Of a stretch of 64,000 nucleotides of DNA, positions 50,201 through 61,900 are shown piece by piece. The position numbers and the translations under genes are program-made. The number at the start of each line of letters is the position of its first letter. Within the stretch, counting starts at the first letter, position 1. The stretch spans positions 22,948,937-23,012,936 of the forward strand of contig NC_053118.1 in NCBI RefSeq assembly GCF_010015445.1. Direction: 5' to 3'. The DNA comes from Perca fluviatilis (taxonomy: Eukaryota > Chordata > Actinopteri > Perciformes > Percidae). The notes under the pieces were generated by a model that had not been told where the DNA came from, did no database searches, and saw only the letters and a list, made by a program, of their open reading frames with translations.

Positions 50201-52572
50201 TCTTTGTGAACCTAATTACAAACCAACACAGATCATGTTTACAGGAATTTCCACATCTTACACATCCAAACAACCATTGCCATTTTAGGCACTTATTACT
50301 TCTGTATGGCTTTTACAGTATGATTACAGTATAGGTCTAAGAAATTAAAGAAGCAATGTGTAGGTATTTGTATTTTTTTTGTTATGCAGAATAATGGGGT
50401 CCAATGTAGTTTTTTTAAATATATAAAAACTGGGAAATCTTATTTCAAAAGAAGTCTATATTTTATTTGTATCTACCGGACAAAATAGCAACGCGGATTT
50501 CGGTGCCTCATTGCGGTGCTACTTGCCTAATGTCTGCACTTCTCTCCGATGCTCCGAAACAGAAGTTAGAGGCAACAGAAGCATCGCTGCCTGTCACACT
50601 AGTAAACACTAACAACACCTTACACTTGGCAGCAGGTAGCGTTAGCCTACCATTAGCTACAGTAGTAAATGGATTAAACATGGTTACAATGCTGTATTTC
50701 ACTGTAAAAGATTCAGCGGGACATTCAACTGTCTGCCGCTTATTAAAGCTATGAGCTAAAAAAGACCCAAACTAGCACTGGTCCCTGCTGTTGTTGGAAA
50801 AACAACACAGACGTGAATAAAGGTTGCATTTACTAAAATTTGGTAAACCCCGTGGTGCATTCAAAGTTATTGTAAAATACCCTTTTCATCATTCAACTGC
50901 AATTTACTGGTGAAAGAAGTAATTATTGTTAAAAGCTATTGTTATTACATTTTGAATAACTATTTAAATTCCCCCCCTTTTTTGTGCGGCTCCGGAAATT
51001 GATCCGATCTGTGACTCAAAACCGTGATCTTTGCTATCCGTTGCACCCTTATTTGAGAGGGATGGGAATTTATATTGCAAGCCATTCTCGCAGTTTCATT
51101 ATTAAAATGTGTGGTATATGGCAATTTTGGCAACCAAAAGCTGATGCCTGGTTGCCAAGCCTAAACACAGACACACAGACCTCTGCTGTGGCCGTCCGGT
51201 TAGCTTGTGCAGTCTTTGCAGAGCTCTGACTCTTATTAATGGACGCTAGTGCTTGTCTTGCTTTCTCCCATTCTGGGTTTTCATGAACCTGGCCATCTCC
51301 AGCTCCACCAAAGGACCTGCCATCAACAGAAGAATGTGATAGTTTTAGAATATTGAAATACTTTAATTTGTTAAAATAGCACATTTATAACATTAAACAT
51401 ATTGAGGTTGAGTAACACAACACTGATAATATATTAATAACATGAAAGGGATATGAAACAAATATATATTATATTTGTTTAAACGTTTACACTAGGTTCA
51501 CTGTGACCTACTTAGCAGTTGACTTATCTTACATCTAACAGCCAGCTAATCATCTTGGTTAAAGCCAAGCAGAATCAGAATCAGCTTAAATGGCCTATTG
51601 TGAACACACAAGGAATCTGACTCAGGCTTTTTGGTTCTCTTAAAGTGCATACACAGAAACAGAAATATGGCTAAAAACAAGGACAACAAAACTGAACAAG
51701 GTAAACATAAACATCTGACTACTATGTACTGATATAAGTTTGTATATATATATTTAAAAAAAAAAGAAGTTTGTATATACATACACACATAACTGTTACA
51801 TTACATACACATATACACACGTAAACAAATTGTTCTATGAGGATTTTAAAAGGTAATACAGCAGGGCATTGCAAAAGTGCAAACGGTGAACTATAAATGA
51901 CTATGTATTAATTATTATGCAGCTAAAGTTACCCACGTTAGCCTGTGGATGCGTTAGGTTACTTACGTTAAGCTAACAGGTTAGCGTTAACAAAACCAAT
52001 GGCCTATATGCTAACACTTGTCATCACCCTGAGCTGAAGTTAGCTTCTGATTCGTAGCTTCAGACTCGGCAGTTAGTTAGCGCTAGCCAAGTGTAAAGTT
52101 GAAGGAAACTTAACGCTGATGCCTGATTTGACAAGTCTATATAAAACATTTGTGTTTTTATCTAGACCTAGCTATCTAGCTAGTCCAATGTGGTCCTCAT
52201 GTGAAAAGAACCCATGAAATCTCCCTTTATAGCATTTTCACTAATAGAATATTTTCATAAAATCTCAAAGTGATTTCAATGCGTCATCTAAAATCCCTAA
52301 CAAGCTTTTAAGGTGAAACAACGGAGAAACGAATCGGGAGCTTCAAATGAGAAGCTAACTCCAGTGTCGTATGAGACGAGCTTGGACGAGCTAATTATCA
52401 CTTACTCAAGATGAAAGCTAGCCATCTCGAAGGTTTAATACAATATTTTGACGTGATAGTCTAAAGTTAAATTGAATGCATTTAATTCCCCATGTGTTGA
52501 GGATGTTCTGTAGCTAGAAAGTGTGACCTACCAGTTTGTTGTAGGGGTTGCCTGTGTCGTGTTGGCGGCCAT
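38235..52572 (-). CDS. leng8: Leukocyte receptor cluster member 8 homologue (SAC3/GANP domain)
   Basis: Fifteen coding exons: 52532-52572, 51181-51316, 49921-50076, 49672-49749, 47790-48210, 46956-47127, 46696-46866, 46144-46392, 45887-46051, 45483-45777, 39219-39320, 39025-39093, 38803-38932, 38501-38708 and 38235-38397. All phases agree and give 851 residues. The start is [14 protein letters not shown]. The N-terminal half is low-complexity (poly-Gln, Tyr-rich [11 protein letters not shown], Pro-rich), followed by an RS-like and RGG-like central part, then the SAC3/GANP domain ([84 protein letters not shown]). SAC3-type proteins work in nuclear mRNA processing and export, and LENG8 is the closest animal relative of yeast Thp3. 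Intron 39321-45482 is almost entirely a LINE. Confidence 0.96.
39379..39394. repeat. Target-site duplication, left copy
   Basis: AGAATGAGAAATAATT, identical to 45241-45256, which follows the LINE poly-A tail. It fixes the insertion limits. Confidence 0.95.
39563..40431 (+). pseudogene. LINE ORF1 (RNA-binding protein), frameshifted
   Basis: The first segment (39563-40141, 192 codons) has a Ser/Thr-rich start, a coiled-coil region ([21 protein letters not shown]) and the RRM-like [18 protein letters not shown]. The second segment (to 40431) is in another frame and continues with [18 protein letters not shown] and a C-terminal domain ending in [10 protein letters not shown]. The break falls at the C7 run near 40121-40130. 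In L1-type elements ORF1p coats the RNA. Confidence 0.88.
41090..44527 (+). pseudogene. LINE ORF2 (endonuclease and reverse transcriptase), degraded
   Basis: The endonuclease part begins [13 protein letters not shown] with FLQETHL, and its later part has [12 protein letters not shown]. Around 41463-41519 a small deletion and frameshift separate these halves. The reverse transcriptase in the 41519-43381 frame shows [52 protein letters not shown] and the catalytic YADD at 43187-43198. Frameshifts near 43375, 44046 and 44150 break the C-terminal third, which continues in two further frames. Key catalytic motifs survive, but no continuous protein can be made. Confidence 0.93.
45208..45213 (+). 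promoter_or_regulatory. LINE polyadenylation signal
   Basis: AATAAA ten bases before the poly-A tail that begins at 45223. Confidence 0.8.
45241..45256. repeat. Target-site duplication, right copy
   Basis: Directly follows the LINE poly-A tail and matches 39379-39394 at all 16 positions. Confidence 0.95.
47675..47770 (+). mobile_element. tRNA-derived SINE head
   Basis: Shows a tRNA-like A box (GTGGCCTAAAGGTTAAAG) and, about 30 bases later, a B box (GGTTTGATCCCCAG), the internal RNA polymerase III promoter pattern of fish SINEs. It lies in a leng8 intron, about 20 bases from the splice donor of exon 47790-48210, in the opposite orientation. The body and tail are not resolved. Confidence 0.65.
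48249..48256. repeat. hAT-type target-site duplication, left
   Basis: CTTTTTAC, matching CTTTTGAC at 49355-49362 in 7 of 8 positions. Confidence 0.65.
48257..49354. mobile_element. Non-autonomous hAT-like element with nested repeat
   Basis: About 1.1 kb bounded by 11-base perfect inverted ends (TAGGGCTGTCA and TGACAGCCCTA), with 8-base flanking repeats, the size made by hAT transposases. The outer parts are AT-rich with ATCGCATTAA words. The inside (about 48440-49065) has a different composition and ends in AAACAATACCCAACCCTAA, resembling another fish repeat that inserted into it. There is no transposase frame. Confidence 0.72.
48467..48900. repeat. Dispersed repeat, copy A
   Basis: Aligns by eye with 50489-50950: TCGGTGCCTCATT-type start, CTTCTCTC.GATGCTC.GAAACAGA, GCGTTAGCCTACC-type middle, and TGGTGCATTCAAAGTTATTGT.AAAT.CCC end. 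Confidence 0.75.
50489..50950. repeat. Dispersed repeat, copy B
   Basis: The second copy of the repeat at 48467-48900, in a different leng8 intron and in the same orientation, with many substitutions and an extra segment near 50760-50840. Confidence 0.75.
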
Positions 52573-53000
52573 TTCGCCACTGACTAGCGTAAGCTAACGC
52601 TTGGACAGTTGTTCACTAGCTAAGCTAGCTGGCTAACGGCTAACGTCGTTAGCGTTAGCTCTCCTGCCAAAGCAAAACGTAAACAAAATGAAATCTAACA
52701 CGATGATCAACTGATTACAAGAAGAACAGCCAGCCCGTCGCGACCACCGTCAATCTATTCAAACTCAAACTGTAATATACTTTCATTAAAGGTTAAAATG
52801 TACAAATTAAGTGAACATTCGCATATTTCCTGCCGTCTTCGTTGAAGACCAATTCGTCTGAGTGACTCGACTGTGGAGATACAAAATGGCAGATAAGTAA
52901 CTGGCCAAGTCAGGTGACGTTGTGGTTTTACTGTTATTTTTTTCCCAGAGTAATTTCTCTCAGGCAAAGCCTACGCTCTTGTTAGTCCCACCTTCTGTAC
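52573..53000 (-). promoter_or_regulatory. leng8: leng8 promoter region (inferred)
   Basis: Immediately upstream of the leng8 ATG, with CpG-containing sequence (GGCTAACGTCGTTAGCG) and, near 52882, AAAATGGCAG, a YY1-like word frequent at vertebrate starts. No TATA box. The transcription start is not fixed. Confidence 0.35.
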
Positions 53001-53474
53001 CATCCTACAGGGGGTGATTTCCACCAATCAAATGCATGTCTTTAGATTTAGGTCAGAGCCTTATTCATCTACTAGCCTGTCAATCACATGGATGTATTAA
53101 CAGAACGGGCAATCATAACCATGAACGGAACAGGATTGTAATGCCTGGCAGGGCCTAACGCAGGAAATAATTTTCACACAAGTTGGTAGTGACCATAGAC
53201 TGTAAAAGTACACTTTAATAAAAAATAAATAAATATATATACATATACAGTATATATATATTAATCTCAACATCAGATGTTGTTAGTCCATGTGTAACCA
53301 GAAAACATCTTTAGAAGGCTGGGAGGCTATTATTTTACCCATTCAAAAATATATTTTTACTCTGTGTTATTCAAAATTCATAGAGTTTAGGCATACTCAC
53401 TCATTAGGGTATATAGTTTATCCTTACCTTCCTGTAAAGCACACACAGCTGCAGGAAGTGTGTTTGTGTGACCT

Positions 53475-53551
<77 letters not shown>

Positions 53552-55340
53552 TACAGAGAGGGGAGTCATATCCTGTTAGACAGTCTCTCCCACACTTAAT
53601 CCCCCAAACATTCAAGCCTTTTGGAAGTCTCTATGGAGTACAAATTATGCCGTTAACTGTTTCGTAAATGTGCTGCACAGCAATGAACAGCACTTTTTTA
53701 CTTTAAAAATAAGTTAAAGTCAGTGTTTTTTTTGCACTGCTTTTAAATAAATAAAACACTGTATTTAGTGTAATTATTATTTTTTTGTGTTTAGTGTAAT
53801 TTCCAGCATGTTCCACAGTGAATGACATCATGTGCCTGCTGAATGAATAATTTGTTCCCATTGTTGTCTTGTCGGCTACATCATCACACAAATATGTCGA
53901 GCATTTGTGACAAGATCTCACAAACAATGACTCAATACCCATGACCATTGTGTGAATACCTGGGGTTTGGTAATGCCTCTTTTTTAACCCATGAGAGGAA
54001 ACTGGATAATACAGACTCTTAAATAGCATCTCTACTCCACTCCTGTTGTTGATCCAAATTCAGGTTTCAGGTCTTTTTTGAAGAGGATTCTTTACTTATT
54101 GGTTGTATGAGCAAATATAGGTTAAAGAATACATGTAGCCTGAAAATATTTGTATTATTGTACATGTAATATTTCTTTTTTTTTTCAAGGAATTTTAAAT
54201 TTTAGCAACGTTGGGGTAGTTTATGCTTAACAGTTAAAAACGAACACATATATTAGGCTGTTTCCAGTATTTTTAAACTCATGTAGAGTTTTAAACAGCA
54301 TTTTGACATTCATGTTTGTCAAGTCTGTATTTCCTTAGAAGTTTCCTGCAAAGAACTGTGTGGTAGCCTACTAAATACAAAGCTAAGACAATTCATTTAG
54401 TTTGAGTGTTAAGTTTAGGCTATGGGCCTATATTTACCTATAAATATTTAATATTTTTCATATTTTCAACAAATCCCATTTAAAAAAAACAACAACATCA
54501 ATTGATCCTATACTAACATGAATGATGTAGCCAAAGCCTGCACGCTGACCCCAATTGTTTAAAAAAAATAAAAACGCATCATTGATCAGTGTTGCACTGG
54601 GTGACCTGGTCCTTCATAACCTTGAACATGGGTGTTGTAGTTTATTTGAGTCACTACCTAATATGCTTTCCTGCTGCTCTAAACGACACAAAAAAGCGAA
54701 TTATTCCTCAGCTGAAAATAGTCCCCGACAAATTTACTCGTGTTTGAGTATCGTTTGCTAAAAACTACAGTGCTCAGCTGCTTTTTGAAAATGAAAAGTT
54801 TTTAAGGAGAAGAATTACGTGAACTAATGGGCTTGGGTCTGATTGTAACGGACAAGATGGAAGTTGGAAAATATTGAGATACCACCAGTGCTGGTGTTGG
54901 TGTTTTCCTGTGATTTGTTAACAATAATAAAATATATAGGCCTACAGAATATTGCTAGCCTTATCCTTTGAATAGAGCTTGCAGAAAATATAACTGACAG
55001 GCTAAGTGAATAAAAAGAATAATGAAAAACCCAAATAGGCTAATTAAAACATTTTTAGAAAATCACTTGTTTATAGTGACAGGACTTTGACTCATGATCT
55101 AGTAGGCATATTTCTATCCTGGCTAAAACCCTTATTTTTCCATAAAGATATAGGCTACGGTACAATTAAAGTTAACAAGTTAGAATTTGATACTTTTTAA
55201 TTGGATATGTATAGCCTATACATAACCCTCATTCACATAAACTTCCAGTAATCTACATCCTGTTGCTTAATTAATAAATATGGTTCACAATTCAACCTAA
55301 CCTTCAATAAAAAAAGTGTTCTGTTTAGAAGCAGTCTGAG
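53001..55340. other. leng8-cdc42ep5 intergenic region
   Basis: AT-rich, with a (TG)n array at 53476-53549 and a short ATGGATGTATTAACAGAAC repeat at 53090 that also occurs near 16480. No exon or RNA gene is recognised. Confidence 0.5.
53476..53549. repeat. (TG)n microsatellite
   Basis: About 36 TG units. Confidence 0.97.
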
Positions 55341-55595
55341 GAGTCTCGTTTGGAAACAACGTCTGGAAAAGTCAGCAGAACGACAGAAACGTTGATCCAG
55401 CGCTCCCCAATAACTGTCGCGTCACTTCCTCACCCCATGCCCATCCCTTTGGAAAAAAAGAAAATTCACACAGGCAAACGACGGCGAGAAAAAGAGCGAG
55501 GGAAAAGTCGGGAGGGAAGCAAAAGTCAAAAAGCCAGATGAAAAAGTTGGATACTGCGGAGCGAGTCAACCAAAGACCAGAATATTCTCTTTAAA
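55341..55595 (+). other. cdc42ep5: Candidate non-coding first exon of cdc42ep5
   Basis: GC-richer stretch ending at a strong donor (TTTAAA|GTAAGT) about 900 bases upstream of the acceptor (TCTGTCTACAG) that precedes the ATG exon. The reading frame here shows no family similarity, so it is taken as 5'UTR. The upstream limit is a guess. Confidence 0.45.
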
Positions 55596-55826
55596 GTAAG
55601 TTTTCCATACTTTGAATGCGTCGGTGACGCTCACTCATTGTCAATTGTTTAGTTTTACACTGGTCCAACGCTCCTTTCACTGCTTTGTCAATAAGTGTAA
55701 CCCTCGCATGCTCTTCGTGTAAGTTATAAATTATATATTTAACTAATATAATACCATTTACTTACATTATTATTGGAAAGCCTTAAGGGTTGGGGTAGGC
55801 CTGTAAGCCCCCTCCCCTCTCAAATC

Positions 55827-55829
<3 letters not shown>

Positions 55830-55874
<45 letters not shown>

Positions 55875-55882
55875 ACACACAC
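55830..55882. repeat. (CA)n microsatellite
   Basis: About 25 CA units in the presumed cdc42ep5 intron. Confidence 0.96.
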
Positions 55883-56500
55883 TAAAAAGAATGGTTTCTC
55901 AAGTGTAAATTCTGGTTTGCAATGTATGTTATTGATAAAGAAATTGTCATTAAGGTGGGTTAATATAATACTAATGTATGGGGTAATATTGGCTTCCACT
56001 TACTGTAATAATTAGTAAAAAAAAAAAGTAAAACTTAAAATCTTTCTTTTTTTATGCTGACATCTAAATGTAATGCCCACCAAAGAAGCACAACTCAATG
56101 GCTTTGGTTATAGTTAGGTTATAGATTCAGTTTTGTTTTTGTAGAGAAAGTTACAGTCTTGTTTATGTCCGCATACACCCTTGAGGGGAGAGAAAAGTAT
56201 GTGCTAGCGTTGCATGAGTGTGTTTGAAGTACATGTCTCAGCATGGCCTTCACAGCCACAGTGCCAAAATGCTCATTGGTGTCCCACAATGTTGCACAAC
56301 ATAATGAAGTGTTGATGTTGCCCTGTCTTATCAGGAGGCTGGACTGGGGCTCCAGTAGTTCCATCTTCCTGCACAATTTTCGTATAATGTATATCTCATT
56401 TCAGTGTTGCTGCTATTCACTCTGTGCTATATGTAAATAAGAATTAACCCTCTCCCTGCTTTGCCTCCTTCTTCCCCTCTTCCTCAATCTGTCTACAGTC

Positions 56501-57403
56501 ATGCCGCTGCATAAATCTACCCGGGCACCTCGCCTGGACCCTACCATGATCTCAGCCCCACTGGGCGACTTTCGCCACACCATGCACATTGGGAGGGGAG
56601 GCGATGCCTTTGGGGACACCTCCTTCCTGTCCACTCTTGGGCCGAGCCCAGCCAGCCCTGACCCTGAGAGTCCAGGGATGATGCCAGCTGCTGAACCTCA
56701 GGTGGCAGTCAACCACAGTGATCTTTATTCAGATGCTCCAGGAAGCCCACAGAACAATGAGCTTCAGCACTCTGAGTCAGTGTCTTCATTCGACCTGGAC
56801 CTGGATCTAGGCCCGTCTATGCTGGGGGATGTACTAGGGGTGATGGACGGTTTGGGGCTTGACTCCAATGAGGAGGATGTGTTCAATCCCAAAAGTGGCA
56901 CATCCTTGGTGGAGACAAAGCAGGGAAAAGGGGCCGTGGAGATGACTGTGAACAAACAGAACGAGCTGAATGGAAAGAACTTGGGTGGGTTGGATGGAAA
57001 CCAGGTGGGAGACAGCAGGATAACAGATGGGAATGGGATCAAGCCAAAGGGGTTAAGACCAAAAGTGCGATTCAGCGATAAACGAGAAGAGATAATTCGC
57101 CAAGCATCTGAAGAGGAAGAGGGTCAAGGGTTCAACTTCCAGGATGAGGATCAGCTGGGGTGTCATAGTCCAACAAGGGGTAAGATTGAGAGCGTAGTAG
57201 GTGGAGGTGAAACCGAGTTCACCAATCACAAAGTAGATTTGCCACCTAGTCCGGACTCGTCACATAGCTCAGAGTATGAAGGAGTCACCCTATTGGACAG
57301 GAGGAGGGTCGACAGCTGCCACTCAGAGACTGATTCAGAAGAAGAGGAGGAAGGACGAGGCTACACATTTGAAGATGAGTTTGATGATGAAATTGGTCTA
57401 TAG
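56501..57403 (+). CDS. cdc42ep5: Cdc42 effector protein 5-like (BORG family)
   Basis: A single coding exon of 300 residues starts MPLHKSTRAPRLDP; the acceptor CAG ends at 56498, two bases before the ATG. The CRIB motif (ISAPLGDFRHTMHIGR, residues about 17-32) is followed by GGDAFGDTSFLS, which marks BORG proteins that bind GTP-loaded Cdc42 and organise septin and actin filaments. A later FDLDLDLGPSMLGDVLGVMDG block and the terminal DDEIGL match the arrangement of mammalian CDC42EP5, supported by the position next to leng8. It is about twice the mammalian EP5 length (about 148 aa); the extra part is acidic and Ser-rich with several EEEE/DEED runs. AATAAA at 57976 gives a 3'UTR of about 0.6 kb. 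Confidence 0.9.
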   Translation: MPLHKSTRAPRLDPTMISAPLGDFRHTMHIGRGGDAFGDTSFLSTLGPSPASPDPESPGMMPAAEPQVAVNHSDLYSDAPGSPQNNELQHSESVSSFDLDLDLGPSMLGDVLGVMDGLGLDSNEEDVFNPKSGTSLVETKQGKGAVEMTVNKQNELNGKNLGGLDGNQVGDSRITDGNGIKPKGLRPKVRFSDKREEIIRQASEEEEGQGFNFQDEDQLGCHSPTRGKIESVVGGGETEFTNHKVDLPPSPDSSHSSEYEGVTLLDRRRVDSCHSETDSEEEEEGRGYTFEDEFDDEIGL

Positions 57404-57975
57404 GGGATAGGTACAGTTTCCCCTTGAAAACAGATCATTGCTGTCAAGTAAATCAGATATACTGTATTTCTTAAACTCATCATCTCTGTATCATTTGAAT
57501 GGGAGGCTTAAACAGAATGCAAACTGGATTTTTTTTTTTTTAAATGTACAGTTCGACGACGTTGCTCAACTGGAAAAGACATTTTATGTTTTATCTGTAA
57601 GGGTAGCAGATTTGTAATAGACTGTCATTTTCCTCAGCGAAATCAGTATGTCATTGGGGTTCTTACAGTGAAAGGTTTGTAGCACTTTGATTTATTTCAT
57701 TGACCTGGAAGCTTTGCTATGAAACAGACTAAATTAATGATGCTTGCGTTCATTTCTTATATTTACCATCTGAAGCGCACACAACAGGTGTTACAGCTTT
57801 ATGTTATAGTGCCTTAAGGAGAGCTGTATGCTTACACTATTGTACCATGTGCTATATCAATGTCTTAATTATTTCTCATATTGCATGTTTATTACAATCT
57901 CATTAGAATGTCTTCTCTTGATGTTTAATGCATTTGACGAGCTTTACAAATGATTCTTAAGAGACTTTGTCAGAA

Positions 57976-57981
57976 AATAAA
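57976..57981 (+). promoter_or_regulatory. cdc42ep5: cdc42ep5 polyadenylation signal
   Basis: AATAAA followed by a GT-rich stretch (CATCCTGTGTTTAATT), 573 bases after the stop. Confidence 0.7.
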
Positions 57982-58577
57982 GTCATCCTGTGTTTAATTA
58001 TTTACTGTGAATTTGTCACATTCCAAATCTGACAGTGTTGAGTTTCTCTGGTTCAGATCTGTTTAACAATCCGTTTTCTTAATGCAGTTATTTAGCATGT
58101 TTTCAACTTACCAAAGCTTTTCTTTGGGCTGTGGGGCTGGACTAATACTGCAATGCTAAGACAATCGTGGGTTTCAAAAGGTCAACTGTAAATCAGGACC
58201 AGCTGTTTTTTTTTTTTTTTTGCTTGTATAATGCTTGTATTTTGACAAAATATTTCAGAATGCTATAAAAGGGAGAGGCCATTACCCTCATGAAAATGCT
58301 GGTTTAAACACATTTGTTATCCTGTGGTTTGATAAGGATTACAGTGGAAAAAAAAATAAAACAATTGGGATTTTGAAATATTCAGACTTGGCTATGACTT
58401 GTATTTTCATTGGAAATGACTCCTGGCCGGAAAAGAAATGTAAACCTTTTATGTATAGACACTTCTTGAAATTAAGTAGTTATTTGCTATGCTCCATTAT
58501 AAATAAAATAAACAGTATACCAGTCTCTTTAAAACCATTAATTCAAGAAAACAGAACTTAAGAACAGTTTTAAACAT

Positions 58578-58583
58578 TTTATT
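58578..58583 (-). promoter_or_regulatory. grwd1: grwd1 polyadenylation signal
   Basis: AATAAA on the minus strand, about 345 bases after the grwd1 stop codon. Confidence 0.6.
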
Positions 58584-58831
58584 TTAAGCACGCAATAGGG
58601 AATGCTTAAAATAGTTTGCACATCTGTAAAACATACAGACAGTAAGTCCAATAGTAAAGATAGCACCATATGGTGCCTATGTTGGCCAATAAATGTCAAA
58701 AAGTAGAATTATTACCTACACAGCTGAGTTATGTACATTATTACAAGCTCCTTAATGATGAAACACTACAGTTTACTGCTTATTACACATTAAATGTGTA
58801 CTAATCATGTAAATGCAAAAAACAGGTTTCT

Positions 58832-58833
<2 letters not shown>

Positions 58834-58880
<47 letters not shown>

Positions 58881-58935
58881 CACACTACACACTACACACA
58901 CTACACACACTACACACACTACACACTACACAGAT
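58834..58935. repeat. (CA)n and (CACACTA)n microsatellite overlapping the grwd1 stop
   Basis: A CA array (58834-58878) followed by about eight CACTA-containing units. The grwd1 TAG stop (58926-58928, minus strand) is made by one of these units. Confidence 0.95.
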
Positions 58936-61900
58936 ATTGTCCTGAACACGTTGAATCCTGACAGAGCCGTGGAGATCATCACACCAGGTATCTGTGGGTG
59001 CCAGTGGATCTCCTTGATCTCCGACTGACCCTGGTGCAGGAACAGTAGTTGAGGAGGTAAGTCCTTCACCCCCTCCACCCTGGCACCCACATCACACGAC
59101 TCCACAGACAGATCCCACTGGCTGACGACGTCATCTGCTCCTGAGGCGGCGAACACACTCGAGTCCACCGGGCTCCACTCCACGGACGTGATTGGAGCGC
59201 TATGCTGCTTGAAGTTCGCCACAGGCTGCCCAGTCTGCTGGTACAATAAGAGGCTGTTCATTCTGTACAATATCAGGCTACAAAAGTATCAATCCTTACA
59301 TAAAGACTGATTTATAAATCTGTGTATTTTCTGCTTTTTGCAGGAGTGTGTTTTAAAGGATTAAAAATAGATTCTCGTATTAGGAGGAAGGTTACTGCGG
59401 TTATGACAGTTATGTTATACTATTGTGTAACAGGTAAAAGATGGAAAATGTTATTAATTAGGTGGGGCCAAACTGTGAAGGTGATGGATTATCTGATGGT
59501 GTAATACTAGGAGCACTGTTTGCCTTGTAGCAATAATGATGGGTTACTTTGTTGTGATAACACTCACTGATCAAACAGGGAGATCTTCACTCCGAGTCAA
59601 GTCAAGTAATAACTCAACAGTACAACATTCAACTGAATGATCTGTTGAGTGGAATGATTACTAATAAAAGTTACTGATTTTACATAAACAAATTAAACTG
59701 TTGGGTTTTACCTTAAACTGTCGAAGGTCCCATACTTTCAGAAGCCCATCGTCCCCTCCTGACAGGATGAATGGTTCGCTCCTGTTCCAGCTGATGACAT
59801 TGATGTCTGATGAGTGAGCTTCATTAGCTGAAAGCATTGAATTGGGTGGGGCACGCATATCCCAGATACGAATTGACTGATCCACCGAACAGGATGCAAA
59901 AACCTGTGGCAAACAAGACAGTTTAGTTAGTACAGATTCTGATAGATTTGAACCTTCAGATCAAATATATACACAAAACAAGACTTAATTGGTCTTCCCA
60001 ACCCTTCCTAGAACTCTACTGTATTTACAAAAACATTTGTTCCGTTTTTAGTGTGTGCAGGTTGAGCTTTCCATGTTCATATTTTGTGCTTTGTGTTTTA
60101 TGCTTATTGCAAAAGTTGCTACGTTGAGAAATTAAGAGTCAACACCAGTTAGGTTGCACAAGAGCCAGACAGTGAACACACATAGAAGCACAAAGGTAAC
60201 CACCCATGTGAGGCTGTAGGATTCAAATCCACATACCACAAACTAGTTTGGGGAGTTGTTAAATTGCACACTTAAGTAGGTGTTTCTTAGTTACAACACT
60301 GTGATGGCGCATAGTTACAGTGTTAACAGGTGGTGTTTAAGTCAACATAGTTTAATTCATATCAATCGTTCATTTGCGTCACAATACCCTTGTCTTCCAT
60401 CCACCTTTAAAGCACTGCTGAGCTGGTAAGCTCACTTTGACATTATTAATTCCTGTGGTAAAAAAATTCATCCTCTGCATTTGAATCCTAATAAATATTT
60501 GGGATCAGTGGGGCTACTCCAGCTCTGAGGTCAGCACTGTGGTCAGGAGGAAATGACGACACCTAATGTGTGTCAAATCCCAATATGATAGATAGATAGA
60601 TAGATAGCACTTTATTGTCCGTATACACGGAAATTTGTCTTGCAATACAAGCTCCAACACTCAACACACAACAACCTAAAAACAAAAGCTATAAACATAG
60701 AGACATCAATACAACATAGATACTTAATTAATTAATATGAGGGGTGGGGGGCTGCCCTGCAAGAGTGGTCATAAATAACCATACATATATAGACAAGGTT
60801 AAAAGGGTGAGATTAAAAATAAAAAATTGGGGGGAGGAACTATCACTTCTTTGCTTTCCTGTGTTGATTCAACAGAGATATTGACAGAGGAACAAATGAG
60901 TGTTTATATTTGTTCTTTCTGCAGTCCAATATTCATGTCCAATACGTATTTTTGGTTTGGGAGGAAACCTACATAAGCAGACACTTGTGGAGATTGAACA
61001 GAGGACAATCTTGCAGTGAGCAGACGGTGCTTAACACTGAGCCACCGTGCCGCCGCTAAAGCACAATCTACGGTACCTCAGTCTGTCCTACCGTCATTAT
61101 TTTCCTACAAACATACTGTAGCTTCAGTGGGCGACCACTGCAGATCCTCCACAGACTTGCTGTGGGAGCTGAAAGGTCGTTGGTCAATCTGCCATGAAGT
61201 CCCTCCCTCTCGTGGCTCCCACACATGGATGTTCTTTTTGCAGTCTCCACTGACAAGACGACCTGTTAATTAAGTACAAACGGAACACTTTTTTTATCTT
61301 TTGTTTGACAGATACATCTATGCTATTACACTTCACCTCATCCTATCAGATTTTTCACAGCTGTGTAAAATCTCTATCTACATATTTAGGAGGACACCTA
61401 ATGAAGTTAAGGTTCAAACATTTGATTCCCTTCCTAGTAGGTCATGCCAGCTCTTTTTTCATTTTATTGTTCCGTCATAACACCTCGTACACTCCTGATG
61501 AGGGTTCCTCTCTTGAGCCCCACCCAATTTGATGCAATTTTATTCTTTGTTGTTGTGCACATTTTAGCCGCTATACCTACATACCTGTAACTACATCTGT
61601 ATGCATAACGTATAGCACGCTATAACGTTTTGTTTTTCTTCTGCTAAGGAGGTTATGCTTTCTGTCTGGTTTATTTGTTTCATATTTAGCAGAATTCCCC
61701 AGGTTTCAATTTAATTTGGTAGAAGGTTGAGCCATGGGCCCAGTAAAGGAACTATGTTGTATCTGGATGAATCTGGATCCAAGTGTTTAAAAATGTCTGG
61801 ACATCTAAAACTTGACATTTACAGTATACGCTCTTTTGCGGTAAAACAACAAACCTAGATGTTGTAAAAAAGGACAATTTGGTTGTTTCCGCCACTGAAA

